Shown one piece after another: positions 17,354 through 26,547 of a stretch of DNA of 64,000 nucleotides (positions are counted from its first letter, which is position 1; every line of letters starts with the position of its first letter). The translations under genes and the position numbers were made by a program. This DNA is from Kaistella flava (ex Peng et al. 2021) (GTDB lineage: Bacteria; Bacteroidota; Bacteroidia; Flavobacteriales; Weeksellaceae), in assembly GCF_015191005.1 (NCBI RefSeq), contig NZ_CP040442.1:3534001-3598000 (forward strand), in the 5' to 3' direction. The notes under the pieces are model-generated. The model had not been told where the DNA came from. It worked only from the letters and a program-made list of their open reading frames with translations, and made no database searches.

Positions 17354-17950
17354 TTAAAATTTAACATACGTTGAGAAAAGTTGTGCGAAGTTTGCTGTAA
17401 ACAACTTGATTGAAATTGCAAGAAGAATGATTCCGAAAACTTTTTGTAAAACTTGAAGCGTTCCGTCCCCTAATTTTTGCTCTAACCAATTCGCTGATTT
17501 CAGCACCAAATATACGAAAATTGTATTGATTACAATTCCTACAATGATATTGATATCATGATATTCAGCACGTAAAGATAGAGTAGTCGTCAATGTCCCA
17601 GCTCCTGCAATCAATGGAAATGCAATGGGAACAATCGATGCAGACTTCGATTCTGTATTCTTTTGAATTTCAATACCGAGAATCATTTCCAAGGCGATGA
17701 CGAAAATTACAATAGCTCCAGCAATCGCAAATGAATTCACATCTACGCCGATGAGTTTTAGAATTTTATTTCCGATAAAAAGAAATGCAATCATTAAAAC
17801 TCCTGCAACGATAGAAGCGCGTTCGGCTTCAATCTTACCAAACTTCTTTTTTAGACCAACGATGATTGGTACTGAACCGATAATGTCGATAACAGCAAAG
17901 AGAATCATCGATGCAGTAAGGGTTTCTTTGATGGAGAAATGTTCTAACAT
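17354..17950 (-). CDS. MarC family integral membrane protein
   Basis: 198 residues with six predicted membrane helices. Family signatures are FAVIDIIGSVPIIVGLKKK, the central FAIAGAIVIFVIALEMILG and the SIVPIAFPLIAGAGTLTTTLSL repeat. MarC proteins were once linked to multiple antibiotic resistance, but their function is unsettled. Located in the cytoplasmic membrane. Start at 17950; the gene is followed by the 64-residue membrane protein. Confidence 0.93.
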   Translation of the reverse strand: MLEHFSIKETLTASMILFAVIDIIGSVPIIVGLKKKFGKIEAERASIVAGVLMIAFLFIGNKILKLIGVDVNSFAIAGAIVIFVIALEMILGIEIQKNTESKSASIVPIAFPLIAGAGTLTTTLSLRAEYHDINIIVGIVINTIFVYLVLKSANWLEQKLGDGTLQVLQKVFGIILLAISIKLFTANFAQLFSTYVKF

Positions 17951-17993
17951 TGGTTGAAATTATTAATTTCGCAAAAATATGAAAAATAAATCA

Positions 17994-19730
17994 TTATTTG
18001 CTAATTTCTGAATATAAGATATGAATCGAGTTGTACAGGTCATTCATCTGCTCTTCAGAATGAAGTGGCGCGAATTTTTCGATCTGAATTCGCTCCGAAA
18101 GTGTTCTGTATTGCTCCGAAATTTGTTGACCTTTAGTTTGTTCTAAAATAGTTCTGAAATCTGAATCGGTATTTGCATAATAGGATTCTTTCGTCTCTCT
18201 ATTCAATTCAGTGTAAGCCGAAAAGAAATTGGTGAAATCTTTATTATCTTTTAGAATTTTTAAATATTCAATACTTTCCTCGAAGTGGTTATTGAGGTTT
18301 TTTCTAATAACTTCTTCCGTGTCAGCAATTGTGGTGATTGGACTCGAAATAAGCTGAGGTTTTAATTTTCTCTTTTCTCTTCTTTTCAGAACAATTAAAA
18401 ATAAAGAAATGAAAGTCATCAACAGTGCTAAATTACCGATAACAATTTTCCAGTCGATTTTATTTTTATCTTTTACTTTAAAGTTTTGGGTTTGTAAAAC
18501 TGGCGTGTTTACAGTTTCTAAAACAGTATTCGTATAGTCATTTACTTTTTCTAAAGTTGATTTTTCTTCAGCAATTTGTGCTGGAGTTTTTACATTAATC
18601 AATAATTCTTTAGAGCCCAAATCAGAATATTTTTTGGTTTCAGGATCGAAGTAAGAGAAATCTTCAAACTTAATAGAAATCGGTCCTGATTTTTTTGGAA
18701 CAATAATATATTCCGCGCTTACAAAGCCAGAAAGTCCATTCTTTTTAGCGATGGTTTGCGAGGTTATTTTCGGCGGGAAGAAAACATAATCAGAAGAATT
18801 TAGAATTTTTGGTAAATGCAAACTTCCCAGATTTCCCGAACCTGCCACTTTTAAAATAATATGCAAAGGTTTTTCGATTTCTGGAATGATATCGGTGATT
18901 GGATTAAATAAATCAACGGTAAACTGACCAACTGCATTCTTGAAATGTCCTGGCATTCCAACTGGAAGTTTCTTTACATTCAGTTGAACCTTATTCGAAG
19001 AAATTCTGTTGTCTTTTGAGGAGTTAGCAAAAGAAGCTGAAATAGGATTAATTTCAACATTTCCTGTCTCCGAAGGAAATATGATGAAAACTCCGATCAC
19101 TTGTGAAGCCATTCCAGCGTTGGATTCAATGTCAGATTTCGCAAAGCTTACCGGTTTTATATTTGCATTTTGTTGATAAGGAAAATGCAGTTTTCCTAAT
19201 TTTCTGAAATTGTCGTAGTTGCGACTGTAAGCGCGGAGAATCGCAATTGTTGGTTCATTTTTATAAACTACTTTATCCTGAACTTCTAAATTCAAATACA
19301 TGTTATTTCGATCAGAATTATCAGCTACGGAATTACTTCTATCACTGTCTCGAACATTAATATCAAACGGTTCAGTTTTATAAATTTTTCCGTTGACGGT
19401 AACCAAAGCAGAGCCAATTTTGACTTTTCCAACTTGCTTTGGTGAAAGGACACATTGATAGACCAATTGATTAATTACATCTCCTTTTTTGGCATCTAAA
19501 ACTATTGTATTTCTGTCAGATGCAGTTCCAATAATGTCGAATTTTGAAAGATCTGGCATTTGCAGCGGAGTTTGCTGCTCCATATTTTCACCACTAATTT
19601 CAAGAAGTATTGTTAAGGTGAAACGTTGATTTACTCTTTGATCTTTAACATCAGAAATTGCCAAAGTAACCTGACCATAAGTGAATACCGCAGAGAATAT
19701 AAATAATATGTAGGACAGTTGTTGTTTCAT
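17994..19730 (-). CDS. batD: BatD family protein (aerotolerance operon)
   Basis: 578 residues with an N-terminal signal peptide (cleavage after a TYGQ-like site), several beta-sandwich repeats of the BatD/oxygen-tolerance type (about 25-410), one membrane helix near residue 435 (VIGNLALLMTFISLFLIVL) followed by basic KRREKRK, and a cytosolic C-terminal helical domain. The Bat proteins form a membrane complex, first linked to aerotolerance in Bacteroides; the molecular role is unknown. The ATG at 19730 overlaps the TPR-protein stop by one base (TGATG), showing translational coupling. Last gene of the moxR-bat operon. Confidence 0.88.
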   Translation of the reverse strand: MKQQLSYILFIFSAVFTYGQVTLAISDVKDQRVNQRFTLTILLEISGENMEQQTPLQMPDLSKFDIIGTASDRNTIVLDAKKGDVINQLVYQCVLSPKQVGKVKIGSALVTVNGKIYKTEPFDINVRDSDRSNSVADNSDRNNMYLNLEVQDKVVYKNEPTIAILRAYSRNYDNFRKLGKLHFPYQQNANIKPVSFAKSDIESNAGMASQVIGVFIIFPSETGNVEINPISASFANSSKDNRISSNKVQLNVKKLPVGMPGHFKNAVGQFTVDLFNPITDIIPEIEKPLHIILKVAGSGNLGSLHLPKILNSSDYVFFPPKITSQTIAKKNGLSGFVSAEYIIVPKKSGPISIKFEDFSYFDPETKKYSDLGSKELLINVKTPAQIAEEKSTLEKVNDYTNTVLETVNTPVLQTQNFKVKDKNKIDWKIVIGNLALLMTFISLFLIVLKRREKRKLKPQLISSPITTIADTEEVIRKNLNNHFEESIEYLKILKDNKDFTNFFSAYTELNRETKESYYANTDSDFRTILEQTKGQQISEQYRTLSERIQIEKFAPLHSEEQMNDLYNSIHILYSEISK

Positions 19731-20470
19731 CACCAATCCTTTTCGTTGCTTTCTGGCATCGAATAAGAGTTTTTGTTTAGAATTTTCTTAGCGGTTTCCC
19801 GTTCTTTATTCCCAACACGGTTTAAAAGCGCATCTTCTAAATCTTTGGGCATTTGATCGGCATTGCTGTTTTTATTTTCATTGGGATCTTTCCCTTCGCC
19901 ATTTCCTTTATTTTGTTGTCCGTTTCCGGCTTCTTTCTGAGGTTGATCTCCTTTATCCTGACCTTTGTTTTTGTCTTTATTCTGGTCGTTTCCGCCGCCA
20001 CCAGAATTGTCTTTTTGTTTTTTCTGTTCTTCTTTTTGTTTTTCTTTCAACATTGCAATTTCATAATTCTTACGAATGCTTTCATTATAAGGATCTTGCT
20101 TTAATGCTTGTTTGTAAAGTTCCGCAGCTTTTTTGGAATCTTCAGTTTGCATATAAGTATTCGCTAAATTATAGAGCGCAGCACTTTTGTCGGGAATAGT
20201 AGTAGAAAGTTTTTCGGCTTTTTCGAATTCGGCTTTTGCTTCTTCGTACATTTTTCTTTTGTAAAGAGAATTGCCCAGGTTGTAGTGAGCCATAAACTCT
20301 TTGTCGTTGAGTTGTACAGCTTCCATATATTTCGAAGAAGAGGATTCGTAATTTTCTTTGTCGAATTGCTGATTTCCTTTGAAGACTAATGTCTTATAAT
20401 TTTCTTGAGCAGAAAACAGGGAACAGCCAAACGCTATAAGAAACGTGGAAAAAAGTAAATTCAGATTCAT
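19730..20470 (-). CDS. batC: TPR-repeat protein of the Bat operon (BatC-like)
   Basis: 246 residues: signal peptide, then three to four tetratricopeptide repeats (about 25-140; AHYNLGNSLYKRKMYEEAK and AALYNLANTYMQTEDSKKA are clear units), a low-complexity Gly/Asn/Gln/Lys linker (about 150-205) and a short conserved end with ERETAKKILNKNSYSMPES. This matches BatC of Bacteroides/Leptospira-type Bat clusters, a periplasmic scaffold. It lies between batB and batD and its stop overlaps the batD start. Confidence 0.87.
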   Translation of the reverse strand: MNLNLLFSTFLIAFGCSLFSAQENYKTLVFKGNQQFDKENYESSSSKYMEAVQLNDKEFMAHYNLGNSLYKRKMYEEAKAEFEKAEKLSTTIPDKSAALYNLANTYMQTEDSKKAAELYKQALKQDPYNESIRKNYEIAMLKEKQKEEQKKQKDNSGGGGNDQNKDKNKGQDKGDQPQKEAGNGQQNKGNGEGKDPNENKNSNADQMPKDLEDALLNRVGNKERETAKKILNKNSYSMPESNEKDW

Positions 20471-20558
20471 CACTGCAAAATTATTCCTTTATTTGTTAAA
20501 GTCTATGGATGGAATAGTTAAATTTCGGTTAAATTCGGCTGAATGTCTTGGTTTTGAA

Positions 20559-21566
20559 TCAAATATTGAAGTCTCGGTTGGGATTCAGAAGAAATATAAC
20601 AAGAAAGAGCAAGATTGAAACGCCTAAGAAATATTGATAGTAGTGAATTGCATTATTTGATTTAACCATCGTTTCCGACGAAGTTGCGCTTTTACGTAAT
20701 CCGTCAATAATTTGAGTCGTCGCATTTTCGAGATTATTTCCATCTACGTAAGTTCCATTTGTTTTGTTGGCGATATTTTGTAAAGCTTGAGTTTCTCTTT
20801 TGGAAATTACGGTTTCTCCTTGGATGTCGGTTTTATATCCCATCAATTGACCGAAAACATATTCTGGAATCGGTGCACCTTCTTCAGAACCAATTCCGAC
20901 CGTGATGACCGAGATACCTTCTTTGGCGGCAAGTTTTGCAGCAGGTTTTTCATTGCTTTCATTATCTTCACCATCGCTCAATAGAACGACTTGTCGGGCA
21001 CCTTTGGGAATGTTTTTAAATTTGTCTACAACGGTTTTCATTGCTTTTAAAAAGTCAGTTCCCTGTATTTTTACGATATTGGTTTCTACGCCACCAAGGT
21101 AAGTTTCGGCCGCAGTGAAATCGGTTGTTAAAGGCATGATTGAGTTGGCATCACCAGCGAAAACAACGATTCCGACTTTGTCGTTTTTCATTTTTTCCAT
21201 CGTGTTGATGATGATGTTTTTGGCTTCGTCTAAACGGTTGGGTGCAACATCTTGTGCATTCATCGAATTAGAAACATCGAGTAGAAAAATGACGTTGTTC
21301 ATTTTCTGTTTTGATTTTACTTCTTCGGAACCACTCAGTAAATCAACGATTGATAAGACTAAAAATAAAGTCGCAAGCAAATAAAGAATCGGTAGAACTT
21401 TTGTAAATCCAGTTTTTTTCTCGAATAATTCGTCTTGAAATTTTGCTTCGGCGAAAATTTTCTTTCGCTGATTTTTCCATTTGAGATAAGAAATCATGAT
21501 GATTCCGAGCAGCGGCAAAAGCAGCAACAGAATTAAATATAAGTTATTTCCTAAAGTCCAGTTCAT
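20559..21566 (-). CDS. batB: BatB, VWA-domain membrane protein
   Basis: 335 residues: two N-terminal membrane helices (about 5-25 and 55-75), a von Willebrand A domain with the metal-site motif DVSNS and later LLSDGEDN, and a C-terminal membrane helix with short tail. This is the usual BatA/BatB layout in which the VWA domain faces the periplasm. The start ATG at 21566 (MNWTLGNNLYL) is preferred over an in-frame upstream one. It is separated from batA by 300 bases holding a repeat element. Confidence 0.92.
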   Translation of the reverse strand: MNWTLGNNLYLILLLLLPLLGIIMISYLKWKNQRKKIFAEAKFQDELFEKKTGFTKVLPILYLLATLFLVLSIVDLLSGSEEVKSKQKMNNVIFLLDVSNSMNAQDVAPNRLDEAKNIIINTMEKMKNDKVGIVVFAGDANSIMPLTTDFTAAETYLGGVETNIVKIQGTDFLKAMKTVVDKFKNIPKGARQVVLLSDGEDNESNEKPAAKLAAKEGISVITVGIGSEEGAPIPEYVFGQLMGYKTDIQGETVISKRETQALQNIANKTNGTYVDGNNLENATTQIIDGLRKSATSSETMVKSNNAIHYYQYFLGVSILLFLVIFLLNPNRDFNI

Positions 21567-21740
21567 TTTATTTTTTGAATATTGTAACGATTTGATTTGC
21601 TTAATATACAAAGTCACAAAAGTTCTATTTTTTAGTTTGTCAAAAGTGCAAAAAAGTATTTGACTTTATCTCTGTTTTATAAGTTATTGAAATCTCTTTT
21701 CTCTTTTAAGTTTCCTTCGAAAGAAAAAATGCCTGAAGTT

Positions 21741-21820
21741 CTAGCCCCGATGGAAACGGCATCCCCAAAAGCGATGGCATTGCTGCGGATTGGGATATAG
21801 TGGACAGCGGGACTGCTCTT
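21741..21820. repeat. Intergenic repeat element within the bat operon
   Basis: A block with TAGCCCCGATGGAAACGGC on the left and GGGATATAGTGGACAGCGGG on the right, separated by a variable palindromic core. I recognise this left/right layout as a dispersed Chryseobacterium/Riemerella-type intergenic repeat. A 60-codon minus-strand reading frame across it (21677-21859) is a by-product. It lies in the 300-bp gap between batA and batB, so it is transcribed as part of the operon. Confidence 0.6.
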
Positions 21821-21866
21821 GTAAAAAGCTAAAACCTTGGTGCTCCTAAAAATATTCATCTCTATT

Positions 21867-22874
21867 TTAACTTAAAAATTTATAGAAAACCCAGCGCAAC
21901 AAAGCGTCCAACATCAAAATGGCTAAGGCAATCCACAGGAAATTTCTAAAATATTCCTGGTAATTATAGAGTTTGGTCGTTTTTAATTCGGACTTTTCGA
22001 GCTTGTTAATTTCGTCATATACTTCTTCTAAACTTTGGTTGGATGAAGCACGGAAGTACTTGCCACCCGTTGTTTGCGCAATTTCGCGCAGAACCGGTTC
22101 GTCGATTTGAACTTTCTCTTCGGTAAAAACCAAGTCGCCAAAAAGATCCTGCTGCGTCGGCATCAAGGCGTAACCGTTGGTGCCAATCCCGATGGAATAT
22201 ACTTTGATTCCACTGGCGCGCGCCAACTCTGCAGCGACTTGCGGAGGCATTGCGTTTTCAACATTGCTGACTCCGTCGGTCATTAAAATGATGATTTTAG
22301 ATTTCGCTTTGCTATTTTTTAAATGAGCGACCGCTACGGAAAGTCCTTCACCAATCGCTGTTCCTTGTGTTAATTCTGATGTGCTAAGGTGATCAAGTTC
22401 ATCGATAACCACGGCGTGATCGGATGTTACGGGAACTTTGGTAAATGCTTCGCCGGCGTAAGTCACCAATCCGATTCTGTCGCCAGGTCGGCTATTGACG
22501 AATTTTTTTGCAATATTTTGTAGTGCTGTTAAGCGGTCGGGTTCTAGATCTTTGGCCAGCATACTCAATGAAACGTCGACTGATAGCATGATGTCGATTC
22601 CTTTGCTGTCATCTTGATCTTGCGAAATCGTAAATGTTCGTGGTCTTGCCATCGCAATAATTAGGCAAGAAAGAATAATGTATTTTGAAATTTTCAGCAG
22701 AAATAAAACGAAGAGAATCGATTTGTTTTCTTCCATTTTTTGAGTGGAAGGAACGGTGATTCCGGAGCGTTTTTTCTTGGCTATATCGCGAATAATCAAA
22801 GGAATGAAAACCGCAAATAGCAATAAGAACCACGGGCTGTATAATTCGAAATTTAAAAAATCCAATGTCATCAT
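21867..22874 (-). CDS. batA: BatA, VWA-domain membrane protein
   Basis: 335 residues: N-terminal helices (about 12-28 and 52-72), a VWA domain with DVSLS metal site, MTDGVSN and GIGTNGYALMP, and a C-terminal helix (FLWIALAILMLDALLRW). The first two codons are both ATG and either may be used. It begins three bases after the stop of the preceding BatD-like gene. Partner of BatB in the same membrane complex (family knowledge). Confidence 0.93.
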   Translation of the reverse strand: MMTLDFLNFELYSPWFLLLFAVFIPLIIRDIAKKKRSGITVPSTQKMEENKSILFVLFLLKISKYIILSCLIIAMARPRTFTISQDQDDSKGIDIMLSVDVSLSMLAKDLEPDRLTALQNIAKKFVNSRPGDRIGLVTYAGEAFTKVPVTSDHAVVIDELDHLSTSELTQGTAIGEGLSVAVAHLKNSKAKSKIIILMTDGVSNVENAMPPQVAAELARASGIKVYSIGIGTNGYALMPTQQDLFGDLVFTEEKVQIDEPVLREIAQTTGGKYFRASSNQSLEEVYDEINKLEKSELKTTKLYNYQEYFRNFLWIALAILMLDALLRWVFYKFLS

Positions 22875-22877
22875 TTT

Positions 22878-23774
22878 TTATACTCCAGTTCTTAATTGTT
22901 CAACCTCCAAATCTTTGGAAGAGCGTTTTACGAAAGATTTCATTTGCTCGAAATCATCCTGCATGTTTTGTTGATCTGGAAAAACCTTTGCAAATTTTAC
23001 AAGATCTCCTCTTAAAAATATGTCTTCTATTGTTTTTTCGTTTTCTGCGGAAATGGTATTGTTTAATTTAATGACATCAATTAAATCGTCTGTCAGTAAT
23101 ACATCTGCCGGAATCTTATATTGTTTGGTGATGAATTTTCTTGTGATATCCAATAATTCTACATAGAATAATCGGTAGTTTCCGTCTTCGATATAATTTT
23201 TCTTTTTCAGCTTTTCTAACTCCTTTAAAGTTTGGTTGGTCATCACGATTGGATCGGATTTTTTTCTTCGTCCATATTTGATGAGTTGATAAATGATGAA
23301 AATTACGGCTAAAAGAATCAGTACTCCTAGAATATACCATTTGTACATTTGCCAATAATCCTGAACGTCGAGGTGAACCTCTTTGTTCTTCATGATATCA
23401 TTAATCTTGTCGTCTTTTTGCGCAGTGTTAATGACTTCAATATCGTAAGGAATTGTTTTCAGCAACTGGCCGTTAATTCTAAAGTCAAGTGCCGGAATGG
23501 TGAATTTTCCTTCTTCGTAAACCGCAAATTCGATGATGCGATCGTACGTGTCAGCTTGCTTATTGATGCTGTCTTTTATTTCTTCAAAATGAAAAGGAAG
23601 GAGTTCGTTTTTCGGTGCAGACAAAACATCTTTTGCCTGTAAATTTGAAATGTGAATGTGCAAATTGCCGGGTTCGCCCAAAGCTAAAGTCTGCTTATCA
23701 AGCTTGGAGCTTAGGGTTTGCGAAAATGCAAAGGCACTAATCAGTAAAAATAGGATGATTTGTATTCTTTTCAA
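22878..23774 (-). CDS. BatD-like signal-peptide protein with one membrane helix
   Basis: 298 residues: signal peptide (MKRIQIILFLLISAFAFSQ), a beta-rich periplasmic domain (about 20-140), one membrane helix (about 147-167, YILGVLILLAVIFIIYQLI), basic residues, then a cytosolic helical domain. It resembles a shortened BatD/DUF4381 protein typical of the slot between DUF58 and BatA in flavobacterial bat operons. The start is TTG at 23774, three bases after the stop of the DUF58 gene; no ATG gives a signal peptide. Confidence 0.8.
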   Translation of the reverse strand: MKRIQIILFLLISAFAFSQTLSSKLDKQTLALGEPGNLHIHISNLQAKDVLSAPKNELLPFHFEEIKDSINKQADTYDRIIEFAVYEEGKFTIPALDFRINGQLLKTIPYDIEVINTAQKDDKINDIMKNKEVHLDVQDYWQMYKWYILGVLILLAVIFIIYQLIKYGRRKKSDPIVMTNQTLKELEKLKKKNYIEDGNYRLFYVELLDITRKFITKQYKIPADVLLTDDLIDVIKLNNTISAENEKTIEDIFLRGDLVKFAKVFPDQQNMQDDFEQMKSFVKRSSKDLEVEQLRTGV

Positions 23775-23777
23775 AAC

Positions 23778-24641
23778 TTATCTTTTTCTAAAATATTGAT
23801 ACAAAAATTTGGAGTAATCTTCGCCAGTATTAATATTAATAAAACCTGCCGATGAACTTTCGAAATCTTCGGTTACGTTTTTTACTTTTTGTTTTTGCTG
23901 TTCGGCGAAATTATAGCGCCATCTTGCGTTGGAGGTATTTGCCCAAATTTGTTTTCCGGTTTCTGCATCGGTAAAAAGAGCATAACCAATATCTGGGATT
24001 TCGTTATCCTTTTGATCAAAAACTCTTAAACCTAATAATTGATGTTTACGCGAGGCAACTCTCAGCATTTTTAAATCATACGAATCTTCGAAATCGGAGA
24101 ACATAAAGATCAATGATTTCTTTTTGAAAACACTCATCATATATTCTAACGCTTTATCAATTTTTGCTTCTGCAGGAACATATTCTGCGGAAAGAATGTT
24201 GCTGATGATTGCTAAAATATGTTTTCTTCCTTTTTGAGGTGGAATTACTTTATATACTTTGTCGGCGAATAAAATCAAACCGACTTTATCATTGTTCCCG
24301 GCTGCGGAAAAACCTAAACTTGCTGCAATCTCAGCAACGAATTCTCTTTTTAACTGAGTTTGTGTTCCGTAATTCATTGAGGCGGAAATGTCGACCAACA
24401 GCATCATGGTCAATTCCCGTTCTTCTTCCATTACTTTTACAAATGGTTCGCGGAAACGGGCAGTTTTATTCCAGTCTATTCTACGGATTTCATCGCCAAA
24501 CTGATACGGGCGAACTTCGGAAAAAGTCATTCCCTGACCTTTGAAAGCGCTGTGATATTGACCCATCAAGGTAGCTTCCGTTTTCTTTCGAGTTCGGATT
24601 TCAATTTGTTTTACTTTTTTGATGACGTCTTTAATCTGCAT
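23778..24641 (-). CDS. DUF58 domain-containing protein
   Basis: 287 residues. The DUF58 signature is YHSAFKGQGMTFSEVRPYQFGDEIRRIDWNKTAR followed by a VWA-like fold with DISASM as degenerate metal site and MFSDFED. DUF58 proteins accompany MoxR ATPases and are thought to be their targets or adaptors. ATG at 24641 (MQIKDVIKKVKQ) is chosen; the longer frame has no family support. A 71-bp gap to moxR contains an inverted repeat. Confidence 0.92.
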   Translation of the reverse strand: MQIKDVIKKVKQIEIRTRKKTEATLMGQYHSAFKGQGMTFSEVRPYQFGDEIRRIDWNKTARFREPFVKVMEEERELTMMLLVDISASMNYGTQTQLKREFVAEIAASLGFSAAGNNDKVGLILFADKVYKVIPPQKGRKHILAIISNILSAEYVPAEAKIDKALEYMMSVFKKKSLIFMFSDFEDSYDLKMLRVASRKHQLLGLRVFDQKDNEIPDIGYALFTDAETGKQIWANTSNARWRYNFAEQQKQKVKNVTEDFESSSAGFININTGEDYSKFLYQYFRKR

Positions 24642-24663
24642 TTTTTTCAAATAATTGATGATT

Positions 24664-24697
24664 AATGATTGAATTAAAAAATAGATTATCAATCATT
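24664..24697. repeat. Inverted repeat between moxR and the DUF58 gene
   Basis: AATGATTGA at 24664-24672 and TCAATCATT at 24689-24697 are perfect 9-base arms with a 16-base AT spacer. No T-run follows on the minus strand. It could be a weak operator, an mRNA stability hairpin, or chance in AT-rich DNA. Confidence 0.35.
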
Positions 24698-24712
24698 ATT
24701 TATCGTTTATAT

Positions 24713-25717
24713 TTAAGGTGCTTGAATTTTACCCAATATTTTTTCGATAATTTGATCAGCAGTAATTTCTTCAGCTTCCGCTTCAAAACTTAAACCGATA
24801 CGGTGACGCAAAACATCTTTTGCAATTTCTTTCACATCTTCTGGAATAACGAAAGCACGGTTTTTCAAGAAAGCCATCGCTCGTGCTGCAATCGATAAAT
24901 TGATGGAAGCTCTTGGTGAGGCTCCAAAACTGATATAACTTTTCAAATCTGAAAGTCCATATTGATCTGGGAAACGGGTTGCGAAAACCATATCCAGAAT
25001 GTACTTCTCAATTTTTTCATCCAAATAAATCTGGTTGATTAATTTCTTTGCTTCTGTAACATTATCTAAAGTAATTACTGGTTTTATCTCAGGAGAATGT
25101 CCCGATGCAATCATTTTCATAATCTTTCTTTCGTCTTCGAAATCAGGATAAGTAATCGTACATTTCAGCATGAAACGGTCGCTTTGTGCTTCTGGCAAAA
25201 GATAAGTTCCTTCCTGGTCAATTGGGTTTTGAGTAGCCAGAACTAAAAACGGTTTTGGAAGTGGCATTGTTTCATCACCGATGGTTACTTGCTTTTCCTG
25301 CATCGCTTCTAATAATGCCGACTGCACTTTTGAAGGCGCACGGTTAATTTCATCAGCCAAAACGAAATTGGCGAAGATTGGTCCTTTTTTTATGGAGAAA
25401 TCATTGTCTTTAATACTGTAAATCTGCGTTCCAACAACATCAGCAGGCAGTAAATCTGGTGTGAACTGAATACGGGAAAAAGCACCGTGTACGGCGTCTG
25501 CTAAAGTTTTGATTGCTAACGTTTTAGCCAGTCCTGGAACACCTTCCAACAACACGTGACCATTACCAAGAAGACCGATTAATAAACGATCTACCATGTA
25601 TTCCTGTCCGATAATTGCTTTGTTGATTTCCTGTTTTAAAAGTGAAAAAAAGTAATTTTGTTCTCTTACTTTTTCGGTTAACTGTCTAATATCTTCAGCT
25701 TGATTGAGTTCTGACAT
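24713..25717 (-). CDS. MoxR-type AAA+ ATPase
   Basis: 334 residues of the MoxR AAA+ family: Walker A GVPGLAKT (about residue 59), Walker B LADEINRAPSKVQSALLEAMQE (about 117), sensor region LATQNPIDQEGTYLLPEAQ and the C-terminal lid with SPRASINLSIAARAMA. These ATPases act as chaperones for assembling or activating metal- or VWA-containing complexes. It is the first gene of the seven-gene bat operon; the 290-bp upstream gap shows no clear TAnnTTTG box on the minus strand. Confidence 0.95.
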   Translation of the reverse strand: MSELNQAEDIRQLTEKVREQNYFFSLLKQEINKAIIGQEYMVDRLLIGLLGNGHVLLEGVPGLAKTLAIKTLADAVHGAFSRIQFTPDLLPADVVGTQIYSIKDNDFSIKKGPIFANFVLADEINRAPSKVQSALLEAMQEKQVTIGDETMPLPKPFLVLATQNPIDQEGTYLLPEAQSDRFMLKCTITYPDFEDERKIMKMIASGHSPEIKPVITLDNVTEAKKLINQIYLDEKIEKYILDMVFATRFPDQYGLSDLKSYISFGASPRASINLSIAARAMAFLKNRAFVIPEDVKEIAKDVLRHRIGLSFEAEAEEITADQIIEKILGKIQAP

Positions 25718-25977
25718 AGTGTTTGTAGAATTTTAAAGTGTAAATTTCCATTAAATACGCAGACCAGTCAACACAATTAATGCCAATACTAAGTTAAAGT
25801 TTGTTAAACCTTATCGCTTCTAGGTTCTAGGTCAAGAAGCGGCGATTTTGGATAGATGAATAAATGATAAATAGATAGGGCTTAAAATGACTTTTAATTC
25901 TTTGATTTCTTACGTTAAATCGTGAACGTATATTAATGAAACTCAGCGAAATTCTTGTCATTTTCAGTTAATTAACC

Positions 25978-25985
25978 TATTTTTG
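25978..25985 (+). promoter_or_regulatory. Promoter -7 box of the DinB-like gene
   Basis: TATTTTTG matches TAnnTTTG and ends 20 bases before the ATG at 26006. Confidence 0.5.
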
Positions 25986-26005
25986 ACCCTTAAAATAATA
26001 GCGAA

Positions 26006-26476
26006 ATGAATTATCATTTTCAGGCGCACCGTCAAGTTCGACGAAACCTTTTAGAAATCCTGCAAAATACTTCCACTAAAGATTTATTGTTGATTCCGGA
26101 TGGATTCAATAATAACATTTACTGGAACATTGCGCACACCGTGGCGACACAGCAATTATTGCATTATTACCTCAGTGGAAATCCGTTCCGTATTGACAAA
26201 TATTGGATTGAAACTTATAAAAAAGGTACGCTTCCTAATTTGGATGTTCAGCAATCAGAAGTGGATGACCTGGCTTTTCTGTTGACAGAAACTTCAAAGG
26301 TTTTAATGAAAGATTATGACGATGATTTCTTTCCGGATTATACTTCTTATACCACCAGTTTTGGATTGGATTTGAAGAATATTCAAGACGCTATTATCTT
26401 TAACAACATGCACGAAAGCTTGCATCTGGGATATGCAATGGCTCAAAAAAGAGCAATCCTGGGAGAGCAATTTTAA
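26006..26476 (+). CDS. DinB family protein
   Basis: 156 residues of the DinB/YfiT four-helix fold. The metal-ligand histidines of the family are visible as H49 in WNIAHTVATQQLL and as the pair in NNMHESLHLGYAMA near the C-terminus, an arrangement suited to binding a divalent metal. DinB-like proteins are often thiol-dependent transferases; the substrate is not known here. A second DinB-like protein occurs at 49.6 kb. Confidence 0.82.
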   Translation: MNYHFQAHRQVRRNLLEILQNTSTKDLLLIPDGFNNNIYWNIAHTVATQQLLHYYLSGNPFRIDKYWIETYKKGTLPNLDVQQSEVDDLAFLLTETSKVLMKDYDDDFFPDYTSYTTSFGLDLKNIQDAIIFNNMHESLHLGYAMAQKRAILGEQF

Positions 26477-26547
26477 AAAATAAAACCGTTCCGATTTCAA
26501 GGTGAGGAACGTAAATAGAACCTTGAGTATTTAATTTTAAAGAACTT

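Noticed and set aside
21677..21859. A 60-codon minus-strand frame between batA and batB
   Set aside because: It reads through the dispersed repeat element; composition is set by the repeat and there is no family match.
25718..26005. A coding gene or riboswitch between moxR and the DinB-like gene
   Set aside because: No frame or conserved fold is apparent; only a TTCTAGG direct repeat near 25820 and the DinB promoter box are seen.
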